A stretch of DNA of 64,000 nucleotides from CAYNSB01 sp964399625 (GCA_964399625.1 CAYNSB010000008.1:24152-88151), one strand, 5' to 3'; shown: positions 34,441-43,142, counted from the stretch's first letter. Numbers and translations are program-made. Notes: generated by a model from the letters alone, not told the origin.

Positions 34441-37292
34441 CGTCCCCCAGCGCCCCAAACTCAGGCCCCATCGAGCGCTTCCTGGGCCGCGCCGAGGCCA
34501 GCGGCGGTCCCTTCGCGCTCCTCCAGCTTGCCCCCGCCGCGCTCGACGATGACACCATCCTCGCGGCCCTGGACCGCCAGATCGAGCGTGTCGCCCTCCA
34601 CCCCGAGCGCGACACGCCCGAGGCCGACGAGGTCCGCCTCGCGCTCCACGCCGCCGCTGCGCAGCTCCTCGATCCCCTCGTTCGCAAGCATCTCATCGCG
34701 CGCTGGGGCGTCGTCTCCGCGTCCACCGCCGAGGTCCCTCCGCGTCCGCCGCCCCCGCCGCGAATCTCTCCTCCTCCGCCATCGCACCCACCAGCGCGCG
34801 CGGCAACCGCAGTGGGGGCCTCGCCTCCTCCTCCCCTTCGATCCGCCGAAGCCGCACGCCGCCCGCTCGAGCGCGACGCCATGCTCGTCCTGGGCATGTC
34901 CGGCGGGTGGAATTCGCACGCCCTCCGACGCCTCATCGCCATGGCCCACGCCCGCGGGCTCACGAGCGAGGATGTGGTCCACGTTCTCTCGTCGATGGCC
35001 GGCCGCGCCGCCAACCCCGGGCTTCGCAAGTCCGCGGCGCAATCCGCACCGCGCGAGGTTCCCGCGCCGCAGCCCGACCCCGCCGAGCGCGCGCTCCGAA
35101 GGACGCTCGCGCTGGGCTGCTTCGGCGTCGCGCTACTTGTGGCGTCCGCGACCGGGATCATCTGGCTCGCCCGCCGAACGCTGGATCGACCGACCCCACC
35201 GGACCCCGCGCCGACCCGCATCATCGACGCAACGCCAGCGAGCAAATCCACCACGAGCGCCACGCCCGCGCCGCCGTCGCCCGCCCCCCGCCCCAGCCCC
35301 GAGCGCGAGGCCAACTCCGAGCTCGCGGGGATCGCTGGCCTGGCCCGCGAGATCCGCGGCGCGACCGACGATGCGAGCATCGACGCCCAAGCGGGCCTCC
35401 GCCGATTCGTCCACGCGATCGACGAGCTCGCCCGTTCCTGGCCCCGCATCCCGCGCGACCAGCTCATCGCCGCCAACGACGCGGTCGTGGAGTACCTCTA
35501 CCGCACGTCGTCCGATGCAAGTGTCTTCTCCAGCGCGATGGAGACCGTCGCCGCGCCCGCCGACGTGCTCCGCGGCACGGACCCGCCCGCCGCCGCAACC
35601 ATCCTCCCCGCGATCTGGTCCAACGGCCTCCTCGCGCGGCTCTCCCGCGAGAGCGATCTGCCCTCGGCCGCGCGCGAGCGCCTCCGCGCGAGCCCCCTCT
35701 TCCAGTCTCCCACCGCGCCCATCGATCCCACCTTCGACGCCGGCCGCCTCGCCGCCATGGGCTCGCTCCCCGCCCGAATGATCGCCCGTTCCCCCGCGGA
35801 CTCAACGCCCAGCGTCGCGCCGCTCGACGCGTGGCGCGCGTGGATGCTCGCCGTGGACGGCGTCGGCGTGGACGAGCCCCCCGGGCGCGCACGCTTCATC
35901 CTCAACGCGATCGAGTCCATCCTCGTGGACGCGCGCGAGCCAGACCGCGATCGCTCCGTGCTCGCCGCCGTCGTCGAGCTCGTCTCCCGGCTCTCGTGGC
36001 GCGCCGACGAGGGCTCCCGCCCCGTCCTCGTCCGATGGCTCTCCGACCGCCGGATCTCCGCGGCCGACCTGCGCGTCGTCACCGGCGCTCTCGCCTCGCG
36101 CACCGGCGCCGAGGGCGTGGACCCGACGATGGTCCTCTCCAGCGGCGCGGACCAGGCCGACCGCGAGGCGCTCCGCGAACGCTTCGCGACCGTCTGGGGC
36201 ATCGCCGAGGCCGTTTCCCGCGACCAGACCCGCCGCGCGTGGGCCGACGCCGCGCGCGACGCCCTCCAGGGCGCCGAAGCCGCACGCTCCGACGAGGAAC
36301 TCATGCTCGCGCTCGCACGCCTCAGCGCGATCCACGAGGCGGCCTCATGGATCTATCGCGGCGACAGCACCGAGGCGTCCCGCGTGCTCGCCGTCATCCC
36401 CACGAGCGCCCCCGCGCCCCAGCCCCCTCCGCCGGATCCCTCGCTCTCCGACGGCGCCTGGGCCGAGCGATACTTCGCCTCGCGCCCCGCCACCAAGGAG
36501 CGGCGCGACCTGCTCACCCAGCTCCTCGCGCCCAACGTCGTTCTCGGCCCCATCGACGCCGAAGTGATCGTGGGCGAGTGGGGCACGACCGCCTCGGCCG
36601 AGGTCCGCACCCTCACCACGCAGATCATCCGCCAATGCTCGGGCCAGGAGAGCATCGCCAACGCGCTCCTCGAGCGCCTTCCACGCATTCCCATCGCTCA
36701 GTCGTCGCAGTCCATCCTGGAGCTCGTCAGCGCCCGCTCGCTGCCCTCGGTCCGCGACCCCGCCTGGCGTCCCGCGGCCCGACGCGCCCTCGTCGAGCGC
36801 CTGCTCGATCTGAAGGGTTCGCTCGACGGGCGCGCGATCATCGATCGTTTGAGTGACTCCGTCGCCCGCTCGTATCGCGGCATCGCCGCCCCCGCGCCCC
36901 TCACGCCCGACCAGCGTCTCGCGTCGGTCCAGCCCACCGCGGCGGAGTCCGCGGGCCTGGGCGTCGCGCAGCTGCGCCAGCAGATCGACCGCATGATCCC
37001 CGCCTCGCCCGCGCCGCTCACTCCAACCCAGATCGATCGCCTGCGCGTCTCACGCATGGCGCAGGCCCGCGGACCGATCCAGCAGTTCGCCGCCCAGCAG
37101 GCGTCCCTCGCCGAGCTGCTCGCCTACGCCGCGCACACCGAGCAGCCCGCGCGCGTCGCCGAGACGCGCGCCGCGTTCGACCGGATGCACGCCGCCCGCC
37201 GCGACGCCAAGCACATCTTCCAGCAACTGACCCACACCGAGGCCGCCATCGTCCGCTTCTGGACCATCCGTCTGGGGGAGGACGCCCCATGA
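34437..37292 (+). CDS. Large single-TM protein with J-domain-like N-terminus, ExbBD cluster
   Basis: This protein has 951 residues. Residues about 15-75 (FALLQLAPAALDDDTILAAL, then DEVRLALHAAAAQLLDPLVR) resemble a J-domain-like helical bundle without an HPD motif. A Pro-rich linker and a second helical block (LRRLIAMAHARGLTSEDVVHVLSSMA) follow. One membrane segment at about 222-243 leads to a 700-residue helical ectodomain. Nothing catalytic was recognised. It starts at GTG 34437 (overlap 4 bases) and ends overlapping the next ATG by 4 bases. A protein linking cytoplasm and periplasm would fit a motor-coupling role, but this is speculation. Confidence 0.8.
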   Translation: MTSPSAPNSGPIERFLGRAEASGGPFALLQLAPAALDDDTILAALDRQIERVALHPERDTPEADEVRLALHAAAAQLLDPLVRKHLIARWGVVSASTAEVPPRPPPPPRISPPPPSHPPARAATAVGASPPPPLRSAEAARRPLERDAMLVLGMSGGWNSHALRRLIAMAHARGLTSEDVVHVLSSMAGRAANPGLRKSAAQSAPREVPAPQPDPAERALRRTLALGCFGVALLVASATGIIWLARRTLDRPTPPDPAPTRIIDATPASKSTTSATPAPPSPAPRPSPEREANSELAGIAGLAREIRGATDDASIDAQAGLRRFVHAIDELARSWPRIPRDQLIAANDAVVEYLYRTSSDASVFSSAMETVAAPADVLRGTDPPAAATILPAIWSNGLLARLSRESDLPSAARERLRASPLFQSPTAPIDPTFDAGRLAAMGSLPARMIARSPADSTPSVAPLDAWRAWMLAVDGVGVDEPPGRARFILNAIESILVDAREPDRDRSVLAAVVELVSRLSWRADEGSRPVLVRWLSDRRISAADLRVVTGALASRTGAEGVDPTMVLSSGADQADREALRERFATVWGIAEAVSRDQTRRAWADAARDALQGAEAARSDEELMLALARLSAIHEAASWIYRGDSTEASRVLAVIPTSAPAPQPPPPDPSLSDGAWAERYFASRPATKERRDLLTQLLAPNVVLGPIDAEVIVGEWGTTASAEVRTLTTQIIRQCSGQESIANALLERLPRIPIAQSSQSILELVSARSLPSVRDPAWRPAARRALVERLLDLKGSLDGRAIIDRLSDSVARSYRGIAAPAPLTPDQRLASVQPTAAESAGLGVAQLRQQIDRMIPASPAPLTPTQIDRLRVSRMAQARGPIQQFAAQQASLAELLAYAAHTEQPARVAETRAAFDRMHAARRDAKHIFQQLTHTEAAIVRFWTIRLGEDAP

Positions 37293-38278
37293 TCGCACGA
37301 ATTTCTCCCGCCATCTCCAGCCTCGCCGCCTCCTTGATGCTCGCCCTCGCCACCCTCGCGCAGACGCCCCAGGAGCCACCCGCGCCCAGCGCCGAGTTTG
37401 CCTCGCGCCTCGCGGCCCTCTCCCCCGATCGTCCGGCCGAGTACATGCTCCTTGCCGAGGAAGTCGCCGACGCACGCCCGGAAGACCCCACCCTCGCGCG
37501 CACCCTTTTCGTCCTCGCCTTCCACCTGCAGCGCGATCCGGCCCAGATCGACGCCGCCCCCGTCATCGCGCTCGCCTCCATGGAGCGACACGAGCCCACG
37601 CGCCGATGGCTGCTCGCGCTCGCGGGATCCGTCGATCGACGCTACACCCAGTTCGATTGGTCCGTCGCCGGCGGCCAGCCCATCTCCGACGATCTCGCCT
37701 ACAAGGCCGCGACCGTCCTGGGCCTCGCCCGCGCGGGCGATGGTCGCGAGGCACGACGCCTCCTGGGCGAGCCAGGCGTCAAGGACCTGCTCACCCGCTA
37801 CGAGCGGGCCATTCCAACCTCCGGCCAGCCCGGCGCGCTCACCGCGCTCGAGCAAACCATCGCGCTCTGGCCCTGCCCCGAGTGCGGGAACACGCGCTAC
37901 GTCTCCAAGTCCGGCCCGCGTGGGCTCGAGGTCCGCCTGTGCCCCACATGCCGCGGCAACCCCGGGCCCCAGCTCGCGCGAACCGAACTCATCGACCAAC
38001 TCCGATTCGAAGCCATCCTCCTCAACGGCATCCAGCGCTCGTGGGCCGCGCAGGCGCTCATCGACCAGGGCGCGCCCCTCCGCGATCCCGACCCCGCGGA
38101 CCTTCCCGCGCTCTACGCCGTCGATCCGGACAAGCCCCTCTGGCGCGACGGGCAATGGGTCAGCGCCGCCAAGGAATCCAAACCAAAGCCCCCGCCCCGC
38201 GACGCATCACCCCCCGCCACGCCCGCCCCCAAGACGAATACAGTCCCCGCCCCGCGCCCGCCCGCCAAGACCGAGTGA
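37289..38278 (+). CDS. Secreted protein with zinc ribbon, last member of the ExbBD cluster
   Basis: This protein of 329 residues has a signal sequence (about 1-24, LATLAQT), a helical-repeat middle (LMLAEEV-like helices; RRWLLALAGSVDRRY) and one zinc ribbon, CPECGNTRYV then CPTCRGNPG, at about 196-222. The C-terminus is Lys/Pro-rich and disordered. It overlaps the previous gene by 4 bases and is therefore co-translated with the cluster. The function is unknown. Confidence 0.8.
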   Translation: MIARISPAISSLAASLMLALATLAQTPQEPPAPSAEFASRLAALSPDRPAEYMLLAEEVADARPEDPTLARTLFVLAFHLQRDPAQIDAAPVIALASMERHEPTRRWLLALAGSVDRRYTQFDWSVAGGQPISDDLAYKAATVLGLARAGDGREARRLLGEPGVKDLLTRYERAIPTSGQPGALTALEQTIALWPCPECGNTRYVSKSGPRGLEVRLCPTCRGNPGPQLARTELIDQLRFEAILLNGIQRSWAAQALIDQGAPLRDPDPADLPALYAVDPDKPLWRDGQWVSAAKESKPKPPPRDASPPATPAPKTNTVPAPRPPAKTE

Positions 38279-38303
38279 CGCGCGCCCTGCCGAGGACAGA
38301 CCC

Positions 38304-38702
38304 ATGACCGAGCCCGCCAAGACCCCAGCCCCCGAGTCTCCATCCCAGCCCAAGCCACAGATCACCTTCGACGAGTTCGCGAAGGTGGACCTGCGCGTCG
38401 CGCGGGTCCTGCAGGCGGAGAACCACCCCTCGGCCGATCGCCTCTTCAAGCTCCAGCTCGACGACGGCTCGGGCACGCCGCGACAGATCTGCGCCGGCAT
38501 CCGCGGCGCCTACACCGCCGAGCAACTCACCGGGCGCCTCATCATCATCGTCGCCAACCTCGCGCCCCGCGTCATCCGCGGCGAGGAATCGCGCGGCATG
38601 CTCCTCGCCGCCTCCGATGCGCCCAAGGACGCCACCACGCCGCGGCGCGTCGTGGTCCTCGCGCCCGAGACCGACATCGCGCCCGGCTCGATCGTCTCCT
38701 GA
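38304..38702 (+). CDS. tRNA-binding domain protein (MetG C-terminal/CsaA-like)
   Basis: This protein of 132 residues is a stand-alone EMAP/tRNA-binding OB fold: FDEFAKVDLRVARVLQAENHPSADRLFKLQLDDG, then VVANLAPR-like IIIVANLAPRVIRGEESRGMLLAA. The family occurs as the C-terminal domain of methionyl-tRNA synthetase or as separate CsaA-like proteins. It lies 25 bases after the ExbBD cluster and may be read through from it, but its role is general translation. Confidence 0.92.
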   Translation: MTEPAKTPAPESPSQPKPQITFDEFAKVDLRVARVLQAENHPSADRLFKLQLDDGSGTPRQICAGIRGAYTAEQLTGRLIIIVANLAPRVIRGEESRGMLLAASDAPKDATTPRRVVVLAPETDIAPGSIVS

Positions 38703-38715
38703 GAATCAGCGAGCG

Positions 38716-39732
38716 TCAGTCTTTCTTGTCGGGCCCGCGTTCGTCCGCGGGCGGGCGGTCCCCCCGCCGGTTCTTCTCGCGCTCCATGCGCTCCTTCACG
38801 CGCGCGAGCATCTCGTCCACGCGCTCCTGAACGAACTTCTCCTTGCCCGAGCCCGCCGCCCTCCCCGCCTCCTCGCGGAGCTGCGCGAGCCGGCGCTCAA
38901 GGCGGGCGATGTCCGCCGCGTGCAGCTTCACCTGCAGGTCGTACCGCTCCGCAAAGAGCCCGCGAATCTCACTCGTCTTGGCGTCGATCTCGCTCGCCGG
39001 TGCGCCCCGACGCATCGCCTCGTGCAACTCGCGAACCTTCCCGAGCGTCGACCACCCATTCTTCATCTCCGCGATGCGCACCTCCTGCAGCGCGGGGTCG
39101 TTCTCCACGATCAATTCACGGATCCCAGGTTCCAATTGCTGCCAGACGCGCTCCGCGCTGCGCGGATTGTCCCGCTCCAGCCCGCGCAACATGCGTGCAA
39201 ACTCAGGGTTGTGCTTCTCGATCAGCTCCATGATCCGTGGGCGATCCATCAGCGGGGGACGTCCGCCGGGCCCGCCGCCCTCGGGCCCGCCTTGGGGCCC
39301 ACCATCGGGCCCGCGGCGCATGGCCTGCCCCTCGCCGCGCGGCCCGTCGGGTCGTGCACCATCCTGCTGACGGAATCGATTGCCTTCACCGCCCCCGGGT
39401 CGACGAAGCCCCTCTCCTCCCGGGCGCCCACCGAGCATCTCCCGCGCTTCGCGACGCAGCCCCTCGCGCACCTGCTCCGGAGGCGTGCCGCCGTCCAGCT
39501 GCTTCAGCGCCGACTCAAGACGCTCCTGCATCCGCTTCGTGTCCTCAAGCCGACGAGACAGGCGCTCGCGCAGCACGTCGCGGCTCTCGCCCGGTCCGCC
39601 CATGTCGCCCGGCGGCGGTGCGCGCATCTCATCGCGACCCCCACCCTCGGGCGGTGGGGGAGGCTGCGCGATCGCAAGCCCCGCCACCGACACCATCCCC
39701 GCAAGCCATGCACGCCAGAGGTTCCGGTTCAC
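38716..39732 (-). CDS. Secreted coiled-coil, Gly/Pro-rich protein of the sigma operon
   Basis: The 338-residue protein has a signal sequence (1-23, AGLAIAQ), a Pro/Gly-rich region, an amphipathic helix block (RERLSRRLEDTKRMQERLESALKQL), a long Gly/Arg-rich linker, and a C-terminal coiled coil (ADIARLERRLAQLREEAG) of about 180 residues. The helices recall periplasmic Spy/CpxP-type stress chaperones, but no LTxxQ motif was found. The GTG at 39732 has GGAGGGG just upstream and overlaps the previous stop by 4 bases. It is the third gene of sigma factor, putative anti-sigma, coiled-coil protein. Confidence 0.75.
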   Translation of the reverse strand: MNRNLWRAWLAGMVSVAGLAIAQPPPPPEGGGRDEMRAPPPGDMGGPGESRDVLRERLSRRLEDTKRMQERLESALKQLDGGTPPEQVREGLRREAREMLGGRPGGEGLRRPGGGEGNRFRQQDGARPDGPRGEGQAMRRGPDGGPQGGPEGGGPGGRPPLMDRPRIMELIEKHNPEFARMLRGLERDNPRSAERVWQQLEPGIRELIVENDPALQEVRIAEMKNGWSTLGKVRELHEAMRRGAPASEIDAKTSEIRGLFAERYDLQVKLHAADIARLERRLAQLREEAGRAAGSGKEKFVQERVDEMLARVKERMEREKNRRGDRPPADERGPDKKD

Positions 39733-40271
39733 AGGGTCCCCTCCTCGAGAGCGCTCTTGGTCCAGTCCGTGCTCGATCCGCGCGCGTTCAGCGTTTCGGC
39801 GTCCGTGGACAGCAGGTCCAGGTCCGTCGAGAGCGAGTCCCACGCGGCATCGGGCGTGCGGATCGCGTACAGCAACTCCAGATCATCCTTCAACGCCGCC
39901 TCAGCCACGCTCGTCGGCTCCGTGCCGATCGCCACGGCCCCGCGCCCCGCGGACCGACCGTTCATCGTGCTCCACACCATCACGCCCGCACCCACGAACA
40001 GCAGCGCCGCCGCCGCCCGCACGACGTTCGATTGCCACCACGCACGCGCGCGGATCCGCACGCGCACCGGCCCCTCGCCCGCCAGCGTCAGCCCGGGCCG
40101 ACCCGCCGCCGCGCGCATCGCACCGATCAGCCGCTGATCCATCCCCGCCGGGGCGCTCGCGCGCTCCGCCGCGCCCAGGCGATCCACCCGCGACGCGATC
40201 TCGCGCACGTCCTCGGGGATCGCCCCTTCCGCGTCCGTCCTCGACCAGTCCTCGTCCCCACGCCGGATCAT
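39729..40271 (-). CDS. Putative anti-sigma factor, single TM
   Basis: This 180-residue protein has a cytoplasmic N-terminal half, one membrane segment at about 85-104 (AAALLFVGAGVMVWS), and an acidic ectodomain (DDLELLYAI, SLSTDLDLLSTD). It is placed directly after, and overlapping by 4 bases (ATGA), an ECF sigma gene. No zinc-binding HxxxCxxC motif was found, so the anti-sigma call rests on position and topology. Confidence 0.65.
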   Translation of the reverse strand: MIRRGDEDWSRTDAEGAIPEDVREIASRVDRLGAAERASAPAGMDQRLIGAMRAAAGRPGLTLAGEGPVRVRIRARAWWQSNVVRAAAALLFVGAGVMVWSTMNGRSAGRGAVAIGTEPTSVAEAALKDDLELLYAIRTPDAAWDSLSTDLDLLSTDAETLNARGSSTDWTKSALEEGTL

Positions 40272-40876
40272 GATCCACTCCCTTCGTCGTGCTCGAGGAT
40301 CGACTTCAACTTCCGCAACGCCCGATGGTGCCTCGCCAGCAGCGTGCCCATCGGTTCATCCAGCAACTCCGCCATCGCCTTGAAGCTCATCTCGCCATGA
40401 TGCCTCAGCTCGATGACCTCTCGATCCGCCTCGGGCAATTCCTCCATCGCCAACCGCAGCCTCGCAAGCATCCGATCGTCCCGATCCGCCTCGCCCCTCG
40501 CGTCCGCGACGCTCGCCAGCGCCTCCGGGTCCGTGCTCGCCGCCTGCCGCTTGGTCCGCCGCGCATGGTCCCGGATGCGATTCATCGCGATCCGGAACAG
40601 CCACGACTCGAACCGCCCACGCTCGCTGTACCCGCCCGATCCCAGCGTCCGGGCCACCGTCGCGAACACCGATTGCGTCACTTCCTCCGCAAGCTCGGCA
40701 CTCCCGCACCGGCTCTTCGCGAGCGCGAACAACCGACGCCCGTACAGACCCACGATCCGCGTCCACGCGCCCTCGTCCCCGCGCGTCGCGGCCTCCAGAA
40801 TTGACGCCACATCCGCGCCGATCGGGGCGGGGTCTTCCGAACCGCCCGGGGCTGGCGAGCGCGGCGCCAAATCCAT
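40268..40876 (-). CDS. ECF sigma factor, first of two
   Basis: This 202-residue sigma factor has region 2 (DEGAWTRIVGLYGRRLFALA, RFESWLFRIAMNRIRDHARR) and region 4 (LPEADREVIELRHHGEMSFKAMAELL, GTLLARHHRALRKLK). Regions 1.1 and 3 are absent, as in ECF factors. AGGAGG abuts the ATG at 40876 with no spacer; a TTG two codons later is optimally spaced, so the real start may be 40870. The gene is divergent from the DUF4286 gene with 60 bases between. It heads an operon with the next two genes. Confidence 0.92.
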   Translation of the reverse strand: MDLAPRSPAPGGSEDPAPIGADVASILEAATRGDEGAWTRIVGLYGRRLFALAKSRCGSAELAEEVTQSVFATVARTLGSGGYSERGRFESWLFRIAMNRIRDHARRTKRQAASTDPEALASVADARGEADRDDRMLARLRLAMEELPEADREVIELRHHGEMSFKAMAELLDEPMGTLLARHHRALRKLKSILEHDEGSGS

Positions 40877-40936
40877 CCTCCTGAACAACGTGACTGCGGG
40901 CACTGTATTGCTCCGGTCACCTACCCTTTTCCGGCC

Positions 40937-41260
40937 ATGCCCGAGTACGCGTACATCGTTATCGCCACCTTGCCCGACGAATCTACAGCGTCCGAGTACC
41001 TCCACTGGCTCGTCTCAGAGCACCTCGACGATGTTCGTCGCGCCGGCGCTCGCTCCGCGCGGGCGGTCAGGCTTCGTGATCCGTCGTCCCCCATCCAAAT
41101 CGAGGCCCAGTACACGTTCGGGAGTCGTTCAGACTACGACGCGTACATCGCCTCGGCGGCGCCCGCCTTGCGCGCCAAGGGCCTGGAGCGATTCCCGCCC
41201 GCCCGTGGCATCACGTTCGTGCGCCGGGCCGGAGATCTCCACAGCCCCGCCCACGCGTAG
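40937..41260 (+). CDS. DUF4286 family protein
   Basis: The protein has 107 residues. YIVIATLPDESTASEYLHWLVSEHLDDV, then a central QIEAQYTFGSRSDYDAYI, match the DUF4286 pattern: a WL..H motif, a Y-F-S-R strand and a C-terminal ITFVRR. The fold is a ferredoxin-like dimeric barrel of unknown function. It lies between two sigma operons, with its promoter in the 60-base gap shared with the first sigma gene. Confidence 0.8.
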   Translation: MPEYAYIVIATLPDESTASEYLHWLVSEHLDDVRRAGARSARAVRLRDPSSPIQIEAQYTFGSRSDYDAYIASAAPALRAKGLERFPPARGITFVRRAGDLHSPAHA

Positions 41261-41313
41261 CCCCTCTCGCCCCGCCGAGACACCCCAACTTCCGATAGAT
41301 TTGCCTTCCCCGC

Positions 41314-41919
41314 GTGCCCACTCGCTCCGACGAACAACTCCTGGCCTCCTATCGCGATGGCGAACCCGACGCCTTGCGACAACTTATCCTCAGGTACCAG
41401 GACGACCTCTACCGCTTCCTCTACCGCCTCACCGGCGAGAAGTCCGCCGCGGAGGACGCATTCCAGGAAACGTTCCTCCAAGTCCACATTTCGGCCGACA
41501 CCTTCGACGTCTCCCGCAGATTCAAACCGTGGCTTTTTACGATTGCCGCGAACAAGGCCCGGGACCTGCTCCGTAAGAAGTCTCGCCGACAGGAGGTCGA
41601 TCTGTCGGCCCCGCTTGCCGCCAGCAGCGACGGCTCGAGCGGCTCGCTCATCGACCTGATGGAGATCTCGGTCGCCCCACCGGGCCAGGCACTTGAGGAT
41701 CGCGAGCGCGATCGCCTGGTGCAGGCAGCGGTGGACGCGATGCCCCAGCCCCTCAAGGAGATCCTGCTGCTGGCGTACTTCAACCGCTTGAGCTACGCCC
41801 AGATCGCCGAGGAACTCGATATCCCCCTGGGAACCGTGAAGTCCCGCCTCCACTCGGCGGTCGCCTCCTTCGCCCACCAGTGGAAACTCAAGACCCAGCG
41901 CGACCCCAATCGTTCCTGA
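41314..41919 (+). CDS. ECF sigma factor, second of two
   Basis: The 201-residue protein starts at GTG 41314. Region 2 is DDLYRFLYRLTGEKSAAEDAFQETFLQVH, RRFKPWLFTIAANKARDLLRKK; region 4 is LPEELKEILL-like MPQPLKEILLLAYFNRLSYAQIAEELDIPLGTVKSRL. It is clearly an RpoE-type factor. The next gene starts 5 bases after its stop (ATG 41925) or overlaps by 40 bases (GTG 41880). The gene pair forms a sensor-regulator unit. Confidence 0.93.
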   Translation: MPTRSDEQLLASYRDGEPDALRQLILRYQDDLYRFLYRLTGEKSAAEDAFQETFLQVHISADTFDVSRRFKPWLFTIAANKARDLLRKKSRRQEVDLSAPLAASSDGSSGSLIDLMEISVAPPGQALEDRERDRLVQAAVDAMPQPLKEILLLAYFNRLSYAQIAEELDIPLGTVKSRLHSAVASFAHQWKLKTQRDPNRS

Positions 41920-41924
41920 GACTC

Positions 41925-43142
41925 ATGCAAAGCCCCGAGCAGAACTCCTATCCCGCGGACACGCACGCGCCCCTGACCGCGTCCGACGCGCACGCCGTCG
42001 ATCGCTGGATCGACGCCCGCGCGCGGGGCGCCGACGTCGGCACGTCCGACGCGCACGCCGCCCACGTGAACGCGCTCCTCTCCCTGCTCGCCAGCGACGC
42101 TCGCGCCGATCGCGCGCTGCCCGACGTCACGCTCGCGCGCGTCTTCCGCGCTCGCGCCGCTGGCGCGCAGCGCGAGCCCGTGCTCTCCAACGCGGACCTC
42201 GAGGCGCTCGACGCGCTCGCCCTCGCCGACCACGACGTGGCCCGAGTTCCCGCTCCGTTGCGGGCCCGCGCCCAGCGCCTCAGCGATCTTGGAGCAATCC
42301 TCGCCGAGCGGCCGCAGTCCGCCCAGGCTCCCGATCTCGTCTCACGCACGCTCGCCCGCATCCAATCGCACACGCAGGCCCAGCGCGAGTCGATGCAATT
42401 CGAGTCCCGCCCCCGGGCCACCCCGCGCCTCCGCTGGGCGGACCTTGTGTCCGTCGCCGCGATGGTCGCGATCGGCTCGGCCGTCATCATGCCCATCGTC
42501 GCCGCCGCGCGCGATCGAAACCAACGCACCATCTGCAACGCCAACCTCGGGCAGACCGCGCTCGCCCTCTCCACCTACGCCGGCGCCAATCGCGATGCAC
42601 TCCCCATGGCCGTCGCCGGCCTTGGCTCCACGCCATGGTGGGATGTGCAGCCCGATCAGGCCCACTCCAACTCCGCCAACCTCTACACCCTCGCCCGCGA
42701 GGGCTACCTCCGTCTCGCGTCACTCGCCTGCCCGGGCAATCCCGTCGCCCCGATGCGCTCGCCCTCCACCGAAGCCCAGGACTGGCGCCGCCTCGAGGAG
42801 GTCTCGTACTCGTACCAGATCATGTTCGCCCCCTCGCGTCCCTCGTGGAACTCGTCCCAGCGCACCGTCGTCCTCGCCGACCGCTCCCCGGTCATCCTCG
42901 CCGCCGTCCGCCACGAAATCATCGACCCACTCTCCAACGCCCCGAACCACCGCTACACCGGGCAGCACATGCTCTGGAACGACGGCTCCGTGCAGTGGAC
43001 CACCACGCCCGTCCTCAACAACGGCGACAACATCTGGCTCCCGCGCCCCATCGAGCGCGTGCTGGAATCCCTCGCCGGCAAGCCCATGCCCCTCGAAGGC
43101 CGGGAGATGCCCGCTCCCAACGACGTCTTCCTCGGGCCCTGA
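41925..43142 (+). CDS. Putative anti-sigma factor with pseudopilin-like ectodomain
   Basis: The 405-residue protein has a cytoplasmic helical region of about 170 residues, one membrane segment at about 174-196, and an ectodomain. The segment and what follows (IVAAARDRNQRTICNANLGQ then TALALSTYAGANRDALP) closely mirror the DUF1559/pseudopilin pattern, and the C-terminus has HRYTGQHMLWNDGSVQW, the H-x9-DG-like closing motif. The prepilin signal is absent; instead the pilin-like helix sits in the middle of the chain, behind a cytoplasmic domain. Context (just after an ECF gene) suggests an anti-sigma protein that uses a pseudopilin-like sensor. GTG 41880 is an alternative start. Confidence 0.78.
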   Translation: MQSPEQNSYPADTHAPLTASDAHAVDRWIDARARGADVGTSDAHAAHVNALLSLLASDARADRALPDVTLARVFRARAAGAQREPVLSNADLEALDALALADHDVARVPAPLRARAQRLSDLGAILAERPQSAQAPDLVSRTLARIQSHTQAQRESMQFESRPRATPRLRWADLVSVAAMVAIGSAVIMPIVAAARDRNQRTICNANLGQTALALSTYAGANRDALPMAVAGLGSTPWWDVQPDQAHSNSANLYTLAREGYLRLASLACPGNPVAPMRSPSTEAQDWRRLEEVSYSYQIMFAPSRPSWNSSQRTVVLADRSPVILAAVRHEIIDPLSNAPNHRYTGQHMLWNDGSVQWTTTPVLNNGDNIWLPRPIERVLESLAGKPMPLEGREMPAPNDVFLGP

